A stretch of DNA of 17,251 bases from Desulfuromonas sp. (GTDB lineage Bacteria > Desulfobacterota > Desulfuromonadia > Desulfuromonadales > SZUA-401), in assembly GCA_002869605.1 (NCBI GenBank), contig PKUI01000141.1, positions 1-17,251 on the forward strand. Direction: 5' to 3'. Shown piece after piece: positions 6,291 through 13,785 of this stretch. How positions within the stretch are numbered: the stretch's first letter is position 1; each line of letters begins with the position of its first letter. The notes under the pieces are model-generated. The model was given only the letters and a program-made list of their open reading frames with translations, did not search any database and was not told the DNA's origin. A program made the position numbers and the translations under genes.

Positions 6291-6490
6291 CGCTAGCATC
6301 AATTAAAGACCATTCAAGTTAGCATTCCGCAAATATATCTCCCTCTTTCGCAGTATCGACAAACGTTGTCGGCAAACCGGCAACGACGCAACGTCGCGGT
6401 CGAGCGATAGTTTCTTTGCTGGACAAACGGTATCCGCTTCCCTAAAATGTCCAAAATCTGATGCATTGATATCTATGGATGGAGGCATGC

Positions 6491-6850
6491 ATGGAACGCT
6501 CCCGGTTTATCGACCACAAAGGAAAGAAGATCTATGTCATCGACTGCAGCAACTGCAAGCCGGCCGACATTCATCCGCTCATCGACGAATGTGCCCGGGT
6601 CGTGAGAAGCCAGCCCCCCAAGTCGGTGTTGACCATGACCGTCGCCGGCGGCGGCAAGTTCGATAACGATATCGTCGCCAAGCTCAAGGAGCTGACCAAG
6701 GGGAACGAGCCGTACGTCAAACAAGCCGCGGTGGTCGGCATGAGTGGTCTCTACAAGGTGGTGCTGATGGCGGTCGCGATGTTCAGCAAGCGTGAGTTCC
6801 ACATGTTCGACACCGAGGAGGAAGCGAAGGATTTCCTGGTCAACTACTGA
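6491..6850 (+). CDS. STAS/SpoIIAA-like small protein (paralogue 1)
   Basis: 119 residues from ATG 6491, chosen because GGAGG (6481-6485) lies five bases before it; the earlier in-frame ATG at 6479 overlaps that site. The protein is cytoplasmic with no membrane segment. The layout is beta (KKIYVIDCSNC), helix (ADIHPLIDECARVVRSQ), beta (KSVLTMTV), helix (NDIVAKLKELTKGN), then a hydrophobic strand/helix (YVKQAAVVGMSGLYKVVLMAVAMFS), KREFHMF and helix TEEEAKDFLV. This resembles the STAS/SEC14-type SpoIIAA-like proteins common in Geobacter relatives, though the family call is from overall pattern. It aligns without gaps, at about 40 percent identity by eye, with the product of 10538-10927. It stands alone between a divergent riboswitch gene and its own terminator. 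A role as a signalling adaptor is inference. Confidence 0.8.
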   Translation: MERSRFIDHKGKKIYVIDCSNCKPADIHPLIDECARVVRSQPPKSVLTMTVAGGGKFDNDIVAKLKELTKGNEPYVKQAAVVGMSGLYKVVLMAVAMFSKREFHMFDTEEEAKDFLVNY

Positions 6851-6876
6851 CTCCCGCCCTCCAGTCATTCCGACCT

Positions 6877-6911
6877 AAAGCCCTCCCGGCACCCGCCGCG
6901 GAGGGCTTTTT
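6877..6911 (+). terminator. Intrinsic terminator
   Basis: A 10-bp stem (6877-6886 with 6900-6909, core AGCCCTCC/GGAGGGCT), 13-base loop, and a T-run to 6911. It lies 27 bases after the STAS-like gene stop. Confidence 0.85.
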
Positions 6912-6985
6912 CAGCTCTTCCAACCTGCAACGGTACAGCATCTGGCATCCCGAAATGTTTTACGGTAAAAAACGTGGATAAAGAC

Positions 6986-7013
6986 TTGACAGCGGCCGAT
7001 GCATCGCATAAGT
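6986..7013 (+). promoter_or_regulatory. Possible sigma70 promoter for the DUF302-like gene
   Basis: A perfect -35 hexamer TTGACA (6986-6991) is followed 15-16 bases later by CATAAG/ATAAGT (7007-7013), a weak -10. The ATG is at 7050 with GGAG upstream (AAGGAGCACATAC). The -35 is strong and the -10 is poor, so this is only a candidate. Confidence 0.4.
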
Positions 7014-7049
7014 TGAATATTCAAATCTTAAAACATAAGGAGCACATAC

Positions 7050-7454
7050 ATGTCCCTGGTCTTTCAACGTTCCAGCCGCAAACCCCTCCCGCAATTCATT
7101 CACGATTTCACCTCCGCCGCCGAACGCCAGGGCTTCGTGATCCATAACCGCGACAAGATGAACCTTGCCGACACCTTCTCTGCCCATGGCGTCGACGTGG
7201 CAACCGACTTTGACGTGCATATGGTGCAGCTGTGCAAGCCGGCCAAGGCGGCCGCCAGCCTCAGTCACAACCCGGAGCGTGCGCCTCTGATGCCGAAGTT
7301 CGTCGTCGCCTTCACCCGTAACGACGAAACCCAGATCCGCTACTTCGGCCTTGACGAACAGCTGGTCCGCGAGCTGGTCGATGACCCCGAGTTTCCCGCC
7401 AGCCTGTGCGAAACCCAGAACGTCATCCGCAGCCTGATCGACGAAGCGGCCTGA
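7050..7454 (+). CDS. DUF302-like small cytoplasmic protein
   Basis: 134 residues with a good ribosome binding site (AAGGAG). It has no signal peptide and no membrane helix. The body resembles DUF302 (TT1751-like alpha/beta) proteins: helix FIHDFTSAAERQGFVI, strand VDVATDFDVHMVQLC, then KPAKAAASLSHNPERAPLMPKFVVAFTRND, which recalls the family segment around Asn/Lys-Pro-x-x-A and LMP. A further strand QIRYFGL is followed by LVDDPEF and a terminal helix. Two Cys are present (QLCKP, SLCET). It sits ten bases upstream of a permease gene and is surely co-transcribed with it. DUF302 proteins are often found near metal or redox genes, but their activity is unknown. The family call is tentative. Confidence 0.6.
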   Translation: MSLVFQRSSRKPLPQFIHDFTSAAERQGFVIHNRDKMNLADTFSAHGVDVATDFDVHMVQLCKPAKAAASLSHNPERAPLMPKFVVAFTRNDETQIRYFGLDEQLVRELVDDPEFPASLCETQNVIRSLIDEAA

Positions 7455-7464
7455 GGACAACATC

Positions 7465-8445
7465 ATGTGGCCCCTCCTGCAACGCTTGAACCGTAGCCTG
7501 ATCCTTGCCATCCCGGTGATGATGGTGGCAGGCTTCGTGTGCGGCTGGGTCTGGGACCTGGTCTTCCTCAAGAAGCTGATCCTCCCCTTCACCTTCCTGA
7601 TGGTCTACCCGATGATGGTGCCCCTGAAGATCCGCCAGGTATTCGCCGGCGGGGACCTCAAGGCCCAGGTATTGACGCAGTGCCTTAATTTCACCCTGAT
7701 TCCTCTGTTCGCTTACTTCCTCGGCACACAGTTTTTCGACGCACAGCCGGCCATGGCCCTCGGCCTGTTGCTCGCCGCGCTGGTCCCGACCAGCGGCATG
7801 ACCATCTCCTGGACCGGCTTCGCCAAGGGGAACCTGGCCGCCGCCGTCAAGATGACCGTCATCGGCCTGGTGCTCGGATCCCTCGCCACCCCGCTTTACG
7901 TGCAGGCCCTGCTCGGTGCCACCATCCCGGTCGACATGCTGCGTATCTTCATGCAGATCGTCCTGGTGGTGTTTCTGCCGATGGCTGCCGGCTACCTGAC
8001 CCAGCGCGCCCTGGTCAAACGTTACGGGCAGCAGAGCTTCCAACAACAGCTGGCACCAAAGTTTCCCGGGCTCTCCACCATCGGAGTACTCGGTATCGTG
8101 TTCATCGCCATTGCCCTCAAGGCGCGCGGCATCGCCGCCCACCCGGAGGCGCTGTTGTCGATCTTCGTACCGCTGTTGTTATTGTATGGGGGGAATTTTC
8201 TGCTCAGCACCCTGCTCGGGCGCCTGCTGCTGCCGCGCGGGGACGCCATCGCATTGGTCTACGGCAGCGTGATGCGCAACCTCTCCATCGCCCTGGCACT
8301 GGCGATGAGCGCCTTCGGAAGCGCCGGGGCCGACGCCGCCCTGGTGATCAGTATCGCCTACATCATCCAGGTGCAAAGCGCCGCCTGGTACGTCCGTTTC
8401 ACCGACCGGTTCTTCGGCGCCGTTCCCGAAACCCAACCGGCTTGA
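7465..8445 (+). CDS. ACR3 / bile acid:sodium symporter (BASS) superfamily permease
   Basis: 326 residues with about ten hydrophobic helices spread along the length, the fold size of the BASS/ACR3 group. Typical stretches are FTFLMVYPMMVPLKIRQV near the N-terminus, ALVPTSGMTISWTGFAKGN in the crossover helix region (about residues 112-130), and YGSVMRNLSIALALAMS near the C-terminus, which is the second inverted repeat signature. ACR3 members export arsenite and BASS members take up organic acids with sodium; this sequence lies in the group often annotated as arsenic resistance protein, but the substrate cannot be read from it. No arsR, arsC or other arsenic gene is in the window. The gene follows the DUF302-like gene by ten bases and ends at a strong hairpin terminator. 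Confidence 0.8.
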   Translation: MWPLLQRLNRSLILAIPVMMVAGFVCGWVWDLVFLKKLILPFTFLMVYPMMVPLKIRQVFAGGDLKAQVLTQCLNFTLIPLFAYFLGTQFFDAQPAMALGLLLAALVPTSGMTISWTGFAKGNLAAAVKMTVIGLVLGSLATPLYVQALLGATIPVDMLRIFMQIVLVVFLPMAAGYLTQRALVKRYGQQSFQQQLAPKFPGLSTIGVLGIVFIAIALKARGIAAHPEALLSIFVPLLLLYGGNFLLSTLLGRLLLPRGDAIALVYGSVMRNLSIALALAMSAFGSAGADAALVISIAYIIQVQSAAWYVRFTDRFFGAVPETQPA

Positions 8446-8447
8446 TC

Positions 8448-8497
8448 CCCCGGCCCCATGCGCACCCTGTTCCTTCAGGGTGCGCGGCCGGGTTTTT
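8448..8497 (+). terminator. Intrinsic terminator after the permease
   Basis: A perfect 10-bp stem GCGCACCCTG (8460-8469) with its complement (8476-8485) around loop TTCCTT, extended by CGGCC/GGCCG and CCC/GGG outside, then TTTTT (8493-8497). It lies between the convergent permease and MocR genes. Confidence 0.88.
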
Positions 8498-8506
8498 CGA
8501 ATTCCC

Positions 8507-9949
8507 CTAAACCACCAGCCCTGTCGCCAGTTCTCCGAGTTTTTCCACCGCCCGCTCCTCACGCTCCGACCAGAAGGCCGCGTTCAGACGCACGCAGTTA
8601 CGATACTTCCCCGAAGTCGAAAAGAGATGTCCCGGGGCGAGAGTGATACCTTCCGCAATCGCCAGGCGATAAAAATCAAGCGCATCGACCGTCTCCGGCA
8701 TTTCGACCCACAGAGAGAAACCTCCGCGCGGCCGCGAGACCCTTGTCCCTGCGGGGAAGTGCTGCCCGATCGCTGCCGCCATCTGTGCCACCTTGCGCGC
8801 ATAGACCCGACGGATGCTGCGCAGGTGATGATCGTAGCCACCATTGGCCAAAAACTCGGCGATCGCCATCTGGGTCGGTGCCGCCGAAGCGATGGTGTTG
8901 ACCATCTTGAGCCGTTCGAAGGGCTCTTGAAAACGTCCGGGCGCCATCCAGCCGACCCGGTATCCGGGCGCGAGGGTCTTGGAGAACGACGAGCAGAGCA
9001 TCACCAGCCCCTTGCGATCATACGCCTTGGCCACCGAAGGGCGGTCTCCGTCATGGGCGAGGTCGCCGTAGATATCGTCCTCGATCAGCGGGATCTCGCG
9101 TTCGGCGAGCATCTCCACCAACTGCCGTTTGCGTGCATCCGACATACGGCTACCGAGCGGGTTATTGAAGTTGCTGATCACCAGGGCCGCCTTGACCGTG
9201 TTGTGTTCCAGCGCATAGTCCAGTGCCTCGAGGCTGATCCCCTCGCTCGGGTCGGTGGGGATCTCAAGGGCCTTGAGCCCCTGCGATTCGATCAGCTGCA
9301 GAAAATTATAGTAGACCGGCGTCTCGATGGCGATGGTATCCCCCGGCCGGCAGATGCAGCGCAACGCCAGGGAGACCGCCTCTGTGCAGCCATCGGTAAT
9401 CACGATCTCGTCCGGACGCAGGGTACAGTTCGAGAGTACCAACCGCTGGGCGATCTGCTTACGCAGGCGCGGGTTACCGGGGGGCATGGCGTAGGCAATG
9501 CTCTGGTTGCGAAAGCGGCGCGTCTCGCTGGAGAGCATGCGATTGAGACGCTCGATGGGGAGCAGCTCCGGATTCGGAATCGCACAGCCGAACTGCACCA
9601 GCTCCGGGGAGAGGGTGTCACGCATCACCCGTGCCGTCAGTTCACTGGTACTGACGGTCATCGGGCTCAGTTCCGGCGGAGAGACCAACGGGGCGTTTAC
9701 CACCTCGGGCAGACGCGCGCAGACAAAGAACCCCGACTGCGGACGTGCCTCAATCACCCGTCGATCCTCGAGCAGCCGATAAGCTTCCTTGATGGTGTTG
9801 ACGCTGACCTTGAACTGCTGGCTCAGGTTGCGAATCGACGGTACCCGCTCTCCGGGGCGATAGGTTCCCTCCTCGACCAGGAACGCAACCCGCTCGGCAA
9901 CCGATTCATACAGGCTTTTCCCGCCCTCTTCGTTAATCGACAGACTCAT
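8507..9949 (-). CDS. MocR-family regulator (GntR wHTH fused to PLP aminotransferase domain)
   Basis: 480 residues. The N-terminal winged helix (about 10-78) has the GntR pattern YESVAERVAFLVEEGTYRPGERVPSIRNLS, VSVNTIKEAYRLLE and RPQSGFFV. A linker (80-110) precedes a fold-type I aminotransferase domain: TDGCTEAVSLAL (185-196), TPVYYNF, SNFNNPLGSRM (259-269), IEDDIYGDL (289-297, cofactor-contacting Asp and Tyr) and SSFSKTLAPGYRVGW with the PLP Lys324. The protein is a transcription factor whose effector is sensed through PLP chemistry. It is divergently placed to a DUF2917 gene with a repeat-rich 194-base region between them, so it probably controls both itself and that gene. There is no pdx, gab or taurine gene nearby to suggest the effector. 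Confidence 0.93.
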   Translation of the reverse strand: MSLSINEEGGKSLYESVAERVAFLVEEGTYRPGERVPSIRNLSQQFKVSVNTIKEAYRLLEDRRVIEARPQSGFFVCARLPEVVNAPLVSPPELSPMTVSTSELTARVMRDTLSPELVQFGCAIPNPELLPIERLNRMLSSETRRFRNQSIAYAMPPGNPRLRKQIAQRLVLSNCTLRPDEIVITDGCTEAVSLALRCICRPGDTIAIETPVYYNFLQLIESQGLKALEIPTDPSEGISLEALDYALEHNTVKAALVISNFNNPLGSRMSDARKRQLVEMLAEREIPLIEDDIYGDLAHDGDRPSVAKAYDRKGLVMLCSSFSKTLAPGYRVGWMAPGRFQEPFERLKMVNTIASAAPTQMAIAEFLANGGYDHHLRSIRRVYARKVAQMAAAIGQHFPAGTRVSRPRGGFSLWVEMPETVDALDFYRLAIAEGITLAPGHLFSTSGKYRNCVRLNAAFWSEREERAVEKLGELATGLVV

Positions 9950-9983
9950 GCAAACAACCCTACCCTGAATACTCTTACCCTCG

Positions 9984-10069
9984 ACAGATACAGTTGGCTA
10001 TTCAACCAATGGACACAGTTTAAATATTTAAAAACTGTGGTGGACACAATTTAACCCATCTGTATCTGT
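9984..10069. promoter_or_regulatory. Nested repeat array, probable MocR operator
   Basis: In the MocR/DUF2917 divergent region, an outer perfect 10-bp inverted repeat ACAGATACAG (9984-9993) / CTGTATCTGT (10060-10069) encloses two direct repeats TGGACACAGTTTAA (10010-10023) and TGGACACAATTTAA (10041-10054), 31 bases apart or about three helical turns. An inner inverted repeat CACAGTTT (10014-10021) / AAACTGTG (10032-10039) surrounds an AT-rich core. ACAGTT-type half-sites recur at 9990, 10015, 10033 (reverse) and 10046. MocR proteins are known to bind spaced direct repeats at their divergent promoters. Confidence 0.65.
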
Positions 10070-10143
10070 TTGTGAAGTCGTACTCATGCCAGAATCATCG
10101 ACATCGTTAAAGCATCACTCGACAGGGTCTAAAGGAGGGAACC

Positions 10144-10401
10144 ATGCATATGCAGATGAACAAGGGGGACCTGATCACCTTCGACAGTATAGGACGGGGA
10201 ATGCGTATCCGCTGCGCCATCGGCAAGGTCTGGATTACCCAGGAGGGGGATAGTCGTGACTACCTGCTCGGCACCGGGCAGGTTATTGAACTCAGATTGC
10301 GCGGCCGGGTGGCAATCACCGCCCTCGACGAAAGCCTCTGTGTTCCGGAATTTCTGACCAGAGGCGTCCCGTCACTCAAGGTCAGCCACGCTTGCAACTG
10401 A
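10144..10401 (+). CDS. DUF2917 family protein
   Basis: 85 residues with a strong ribosome binding site AAAGGAGG (10131-10138), five bases before the ATG. An internal ATG two codons later is also possible. The sequence is a run of short beta-strands with family landmarks: LITFDSIGRGMRIRCAIGKVWITQEGDSRDYLLGTGQVIEL and then GRVAITALDES. The W-[IV]-T-x-E-G-D followed by D-x-x-L and G-x-x-[IL] pattern is that of DUF2917, a small cupin-like barrel of unknown function. There are three Cys (RCAIG, LCVPE, HACN). It is divergent from the mocR gene and probably under its control. The downstream gene follows after 136 bases and may have its own promoter. Confidence 0.8.
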   Translation: MHMQMNKGDLITFDSIGRGMRIRCAIGKVWITQEGDSRDYLLGTGQVIELRLRGRVAITALDESLCVPEFLTRGVPSLKVSHACN

Positions 10402-10537
10402 AACGTTAAACTGACAGCTCTCAAACAGGAAACACATTATAAAACAAATATTTAAAACCAGTTGATTGGTAAGTTCTAATTTGCAATCAGGGGAATCCGC
10501 ACCTTATATTCGAAAGATCTTCGAGCTAGGGGGCGAC

Positions 10538-10927
10538 ATGAGAAACGCACGATTTACCAGCGAGTTCGGCAAAGAGATTTTTGTCCTGACCTTCGATGTT
10601 GAAAACCCCGATGATGCCCTCCCGCTGATCAGGGAGTGTGCGAGAAAGGTCCAGAGCAGGCCCAAGGACTCCGTGCTGACGCTCACGGTTATTAAAACGG
10701 GAAAGTTCACTCCGAAGCTCGTCACCGAGTTACAGAAGCTCGCCCTGGGCAACAAACCGTACGTTCACCGCGCAGCAATGGTCGGCGTCACCAAACTTAA
10801 CGAAATCGCCATCAACGCCGTCAGCCTGTTCAGCAAACGGGAATTCAAGGTTTTCGAGTACGAACAGACCGCCATCAACTACCTGCAGAGTGCCGAAATC
10901 GGCGCCCACCACAGGCAGGTTTCCTGA
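10538..10927 (+). CDS. STAS/SpoIIAA-like small protein (paralogue 2)
   Basis: 129 residues from ATG 10538, preceded by AGGGGG. A TTG further upstream at 10466 is in frame, but the extra residues have no counterpart in the paralogue. It aligns without gaps over about 117 residues to the product of 6491-6850. Conserved blocks are ARF/SRF, PLIxECAR, SVLTxTV, GKF, GNxPYVxxAAxVG and a nearly invariant FSKREF. It lacks the Cys pair (CSNC) of paralogue 1 and has a longer, His-rich tail (GAHHRQVS). It ends nine bases before the stop of a convergent histidine kinase gene, with no terminator between them. A functional link with that kinase is possible but unproven. Confidence 0.78.
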   Translation: MRNARFTSEFGKEIFVLTFDVENPDDALPLIRECARKVQSRPKDSVLTLTVIKTGKFTPKLVTELQKLALGNKPYVHRAAMVGVTKLNEIAINAVSLFSKREFKVFEYEQTAINYLQSAEIGAHHRQVS

Positions 10928-10936
10928 AACATCAAC

Positions 10937-12097
10937 CTAGTCTTCGGCGGGGGTGTTGAGCACCTCAAAAAAGAAGCAACTGCCACCGCCCGGGTTATCC
11001 TCCACCCAGGCACGCCCGCCATAGCTCCGGGCAATTTTGGAAACGATCGCTAGCCCGAGCCCGGAGCCGCCCTTATTAAGCGCCTGTTCCCCTCGATAAT
11101 GCATATCGAAAATCTTCAGACGCTCCTGCTCGTTGATACCGGCCCCCCTATCGGAGAACGATAGCCGCACCCTTGACTCCTCCTCGGTGGCGGCGATGGA
11201 AATCGTCGTCCCGGGGACAGCAGCATAGAGGAGGCTGTTGACGATCAGATTGTGAAAAACCTGTCCGACCAGAACACTCGGAAGATGCAACTGAGGTAGT
11301 CCCCCCATCTCCACCGTCATCCCGGAGGCTTCCAGTTGCGGCGCCAGGTTTTCCAGCACGCCGGCAACAACCGCCCCGGTATCTGTCGCCTGCTCGGGGC
11401 GATCTGCCTTTCCGGTGCGTGCCAACGCCAGCAGGTTTTCGATCAGGGCAAGCATCCCTTCGGCCGAAGACTCGATGAGAAGGAAAAGTTCGCAACAGCG
11501 TTCATCCGGTTGAAACCCGGCACTGCTCTTGAGTATTTCGAGGCTACCGAGAATAGCAGAGAGTGGATTTTTCAGGTCATGGGAGACAGTGTAAGAGTAT
11601 GCTTCCAGATCCCTGACCAGGGTGAGAAGTTGTTCCTCGAGCTTCTTGCGCTCGGTGTTGTTGCGGATGAAGGTATGGTAGGTGCCGTCCGGCATCATAC
11701 GGCTATTCATCCAGATCGACACCGTGGAGCCATCCCTGCGGGTCAACATCCGCTCGTACTGGACCACCTGACCTGCCTTAAGCAGATCGTAACGCAGCGG
11801 ATGATTTCCTGGTTCCTGTGAACTGAACAGCGTCCCGAGTTCCCTGCCCAGCAGTTCTTCACATGAGTAGCCGGTCAGGAGCGTGGCGCTCCGATTGGCA
11901 GCCGTGATCCGCCCCTCGTGATCCCCCTTGAAAACGGCATCGGCCGCAAGTTCAACCAGTTCCCGGCAACGGCTCTCCTCTTCGCTCAGGCGTTCAAACG
12001 CTGCGTCTTTTTCGGCAAGAAGCCGCTCAAGTCGCTTGACCTCGGAACAGAGTTGCCGATTTTCATCACGAAGTTTGCTGAGATCTTCACCCGTCAC
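10937..12097 (-). CDS. Soluble PAS histidine kinase
   Basis: 386 residues from GTG 12097, chosen because AGGAGG lies just upstream; the TTG at 12118 would put that site inside the coding sequence. There is no membrane segment. A heptad-rich coiled coil (about residues 4-48) leads into one PAS domain (about 45-150: LVELAADAVFKGDHEGRITAANRSA, ending HTFIRNNTERKK). HisKA follows with YTVSHDLKNPL (phospho-acceptor His173). The HATPase has an N-box FHNLIVNSLLY (Asn287), G1 SDRGAGI and G2 GGSGLGLAIVSKI. The YTVSHDLKNPL form is that of the phytochrome-like/HPK4-type kinases. No response regulator is adjacent, so this is an orphan kinase. It probably senses a cytoplasmic cue or a partner protein. Confidence 0.92.
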   Translation of the reverse strand: MTGEDLSKLRDENRQLCSEVKRLERLLAEKDAAFERLSEEESRCRELVELAADAVFKGDHEGRITAANRSATLLTGYSCEELLGRELGTLFSSQEPGNHPLRYDLLKAGQVVQYERMLTRRDGSTVSIWMNSRMMPDGTYHTFIRNNTERKKLEEQLLTLVRDLEAYSYTVSHDLKNPLSAILGSLEILKSSAGFQPDERCCELFLLIESSAEGMLALIENLLALARTGKADRPEQATDTGAVVAGVLENLAPQLEASGMTVEMGGLPQLHLPSVLVGQVFHNLIVNSLLYAAVPGTTISIAATEEESRVRLSFSDRGAGINEQERLKIFDMHYRGEQALNKGGSGLGLAIVSKIARSYGGRAWVEDNPGGGSCFFFEVLNTPAED

Positions 12098-12155
12098 CGC
12101 TCTCCTCCTCGAGGACAAATTTCAGCAACTATAGCAGCGACTCTGGATAAATTCT

Positions 12156-12172
12156 CTCAGGATTTTCCTGAG
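12156..12172. terminator. Short hairpin between the HxlR gene and the kinase gene
   Basis: CTCAGGA (12156-12162) and TCCTGAG (12166-12172) form a perfect 7-bp stem with a 3-base loop. The flanks are only moderately T-rich on either strand. It could weaken read-through from the HxlR gene into the kinase gene, but it is not a strong terminator by appearance. Confidence 0.35.
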
Positions 12173-12247
12173 CTTTATTGCTCCTGGATAAGTGGGGAGA
12201 CCCTCTATTTCCTGTTCTTCGACAGCCTCTACCGCCCTGACCTCAGC

Positions 12248-12595
12248 TTATCCTTGGGCCTGCGAGGGTTCATCTCCCGGGTCCTGCACCAGGACATTCT
12301 CCTTCCCCCACTCGCACATCAACACCAGCAACTCGCGCAGACTCTCCCCCTTCGCCGTCAGCGAATATTCGACCCGCGGCGGCACCTCGGCATAGACCTG
12401 GCGATGCACTAGGCCGTCACGCTCCAGTTCGCGTAACTGCTGAGTGAGCATCTTCTGGGTGATATCGGAGATACGTCGCTGCAGTTGACTGAAGCGCAGG
12501 GTCTTGTGCAGCAGGTGCCAGAGGATCACGCCCTTCCACTTGCCACCGATCACTTCGAGAGTCAACGCAACCCCGCAACGATATCCTTCGCTCAT
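12248..12595 (-). CDS. HxlR-family winged-helix regulator
   Basis: 115 residues from ATG 12595 with GGAG six bases upstream; an ATG at 12607 with AGGAA is an alternative. The HxlR pattern is complete: GYRCGVALTLEVIGGKWKGVILWHLL, LRFSQLQRRISDITQKMLTQQLRELERDGLVHRQVYAEVPPRVEYSLTAKG. Cys7, ahead of the GGKWK motif, is the position of the redox-sensing Cys in YodB-like members, which respond to quinones, aldehydes and other electrophiles. The gene is divergent from the acuI-like operon, and an inverted repeat in the shared region overlaps its own leader. It is probably an autoregulated repressor of that operon. No second Cys is visible in the chain, so a two-Cys intrachain switch is unlikely. Confidence 0.93.
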   Translation of the reverse strand: MSEGYRCGVALTLEVIGGKWKGVILWHLLHKTLRFSQLQRRISDITQKMLTQQLRELERDGLVHRQVYAEVPPRVEYSLTAKGESLRELLVLMCEWGKENVLVQDPGDEPSQAQG

Positions 12596-12618
12596 TATTC
12601 TCTCCATAGTTTCCTTTT

Positions 12619-12651
12619 GGTAAGTACCATACAAAAAGGTTGGTACTTGCC
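12619..12651. promoter_or_regulatory. Probable HxlR operator
   Basis: GGTAAGTACC (12619-12628) and GGTACTTGCC (12642-12651) are inverted with nine of ten positions matching, around a 13-base AT-rich spacer. HxlR proteins are known to bind such GTAC-type imperfect palindromes. It overlaps the start region of the regulator and lies about 120 bases before the divergent operon. Confidence 0.65.
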
Positions 12652-12676
12652 ATATAGAATGTTTGTCTCCATAGTA

Positions 12677-12710
12677 AAGCTACTTGTGACTTTACGCAAG
12701 AGCGTAGCTT
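12677..12710. repeat. Inverted repeat in the HxlR/acuI promoter region
   Basis: AAGCTAC (12677-12683) and GTAGCTT (12704-12710) are perfect complements around a 20-base spacer that contains TTG and CAA as an inner pair. It lies between the presumed HxlR operator and the acuI-like start, so it may be a second operator or the 5' leader of the operon. Confidence 0.35.
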
Positions 12711-12771
12711 AAGCTGGTCATCGAACAGAATTCTGCTTTACTGAATACTTCACCCTACAAAGGAGAAGCAC

Positions 12772-13770
12772 ATGTCTGAACAGTTCAAGGCCCTCCTGGT
12801 CGAGCAACCGGAGAAGAAGACCTTTACCCGCTCCATCGTCACCCGCTCTCTTGACGACCTCCCCGAGGGCGACCTGGTGATCCGCGTCGCCTGGTCGTCA
12901 CTGAACTTCAAGGACGCCCTCTCGGCCACCGGCCATCCCGGCGTAACCCGTGGGTTCCCCCACACCCCGGGCATCGACGCCGCCGGCACGGTGGTTTCCG
13001 ACGCCAGCGGACGTTTCAAGGCCGGAGACGAGGTGCTGGTGACCGGCTTCGACCTCGGCATGGAGACCGATGGTGGCTACGGCCAGCTGATCCGCATCCC
13101 CGCCGCGTGGGCGGTAGCGCTGCCCAAAGGGCTGAGCACCCGTGAAAGCATGATCTACGGAACCGCCGGTTTCACTGCGGCGCTTTCGGTCTACAAGATG
13201 GCCGCCAACGGCGTCACCCCGGAACAGGGTGAGATCCTGGTTACCGGAGCCACTGGAGGCGTCGGCAGTGTGGCGGTAGCGATTCTCGCTCAGGCCGGCT
13301 ACCGGGTGGTGGCCGCTACCGGCAAGGCGAGCGAAGAACCGTTCCTGAAAAGTCTCGGGGCAAGCGAGATCATCAGCCGCGAAGCGGTGCTCGAAGGAGC
13401 CGAACGGCCGATGATGAAGGAACGATGGGCAGGCGTTATTGACTGCGTCGGCGGCGACATGCTTGTCGCCGCGCTCAAATCGACCCGTTACGGTGGTACC
13501 GTAACCTGCTGCGGACTGGTCGGCTCCATCGACCTGAACGTCAACGTCTACCCCTTCATCCTGCGCGGCGTCAGCCTGCTCGGCATCGACTCGGTGCAGT
13601 GTCCAATGCAACCCCGACTGGCAGTGTGGGGAAAACTTGCCAGCGAGTGGAAGATACCGAAGCTCGAGGAACTGGCCAGCGAATGTACCCTTGACGAGCT
13701 GGAAGAGAAGATCTCCGCAATCCTCCAGGGTCAGCTCAAGGGACGCACCATCGTCAAAATCAACGGCTGA
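12772..13770 (+). CDS. acuI: AcuI/YhdH-family NADPH-dependent acryloyl-CoA reductase-like MDR protein
   Basis: 332 residues, full length. The protein is medium-chain dehydrogenase/reductase fold without the catalytic zinc ligands. Family landmarks are VAWSSLNFKDALSATG (39-54), PHTPGIDAAGTV (63-74), GTAGFTAALSV (130-140), the nucleotide-binding VTGATGGVGSVAV (157-169), and FILRGVSLLGIDSV near the C-terminus, all as in E. coli YhdH and the Rhodobacter/Ruegeria AcuI group. AcuI reduces acryloyl-CoA to propionyl-CoA with NADPH, which detoxifies acrylate. It is first of three closely spaced genes and divergent from HxlR. The following crotonase supports work on a short acyl-CoA. Related enoyl reductase or quinone reductase specificity is possible. 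Confidence 0.85.
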   Translation: MSEQFKALLVEQPEKKTFTRSIVTRSLDDLPEGDLVIRVAWSSLNFKDALSATGHPGVTRGFPHTPGIDAAGTVVSDASGRFKAGDEVLVTGFDLGMETDGGYGQLIRIPAAWAVALPKGLSTRESMIYGTAGFTAALSVYKMAANGVTPEQGEILVTGATGGVGSVAVAILAQAGYRVVAATGKASEEPFLKSLGASEIISREAVLEGAERPMMKERWAGVIDCVGGDMLVAALKSTRYGGTVTCCGLVGSIDLNVNVYPFILRGVSLLGIDSVQCPMQPRLAVWGKLASEWKIPKLEELASECTLDELEEKISAILQGQLKGRTIVKING

Positions 13771-13785
13771 GAAAGGGAGAGTGCG

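Noticed and set aside
6365..6400. Sequence resembling a second GEMM aptamer (GGCAAACC ... ACGCAACG) on the plus strand
   Set aside because: Only the 5' half resembles the consensus; the required 3' strand of GCCGGGUUGCC type is missing before the gene start. A local GTTGTCGG/CCGGCAAC hairpin explains the likeness.
6303..6488. 61-codon minus-strand frame in the divergent region before the riboswitch
   Set aside because: No ribosome binding site and no hydrophobic or domain pattern; it overlaps the promoter region of the plus-strand STAS-like gene.
8480..10054. Open plus-strand frame of 524 codons opposite the MocR gene
   Set aside because: It is the antisense image of a well-conserved MocR protein; its translation is rich in Arg/His/Gln with no family features.
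10384..10420. Possible UGA read-through at the end of the DUF2917 gene
   Set aside because: No SECIS-like hairpin at the right distance, and the sequence after the stop does not look coding.
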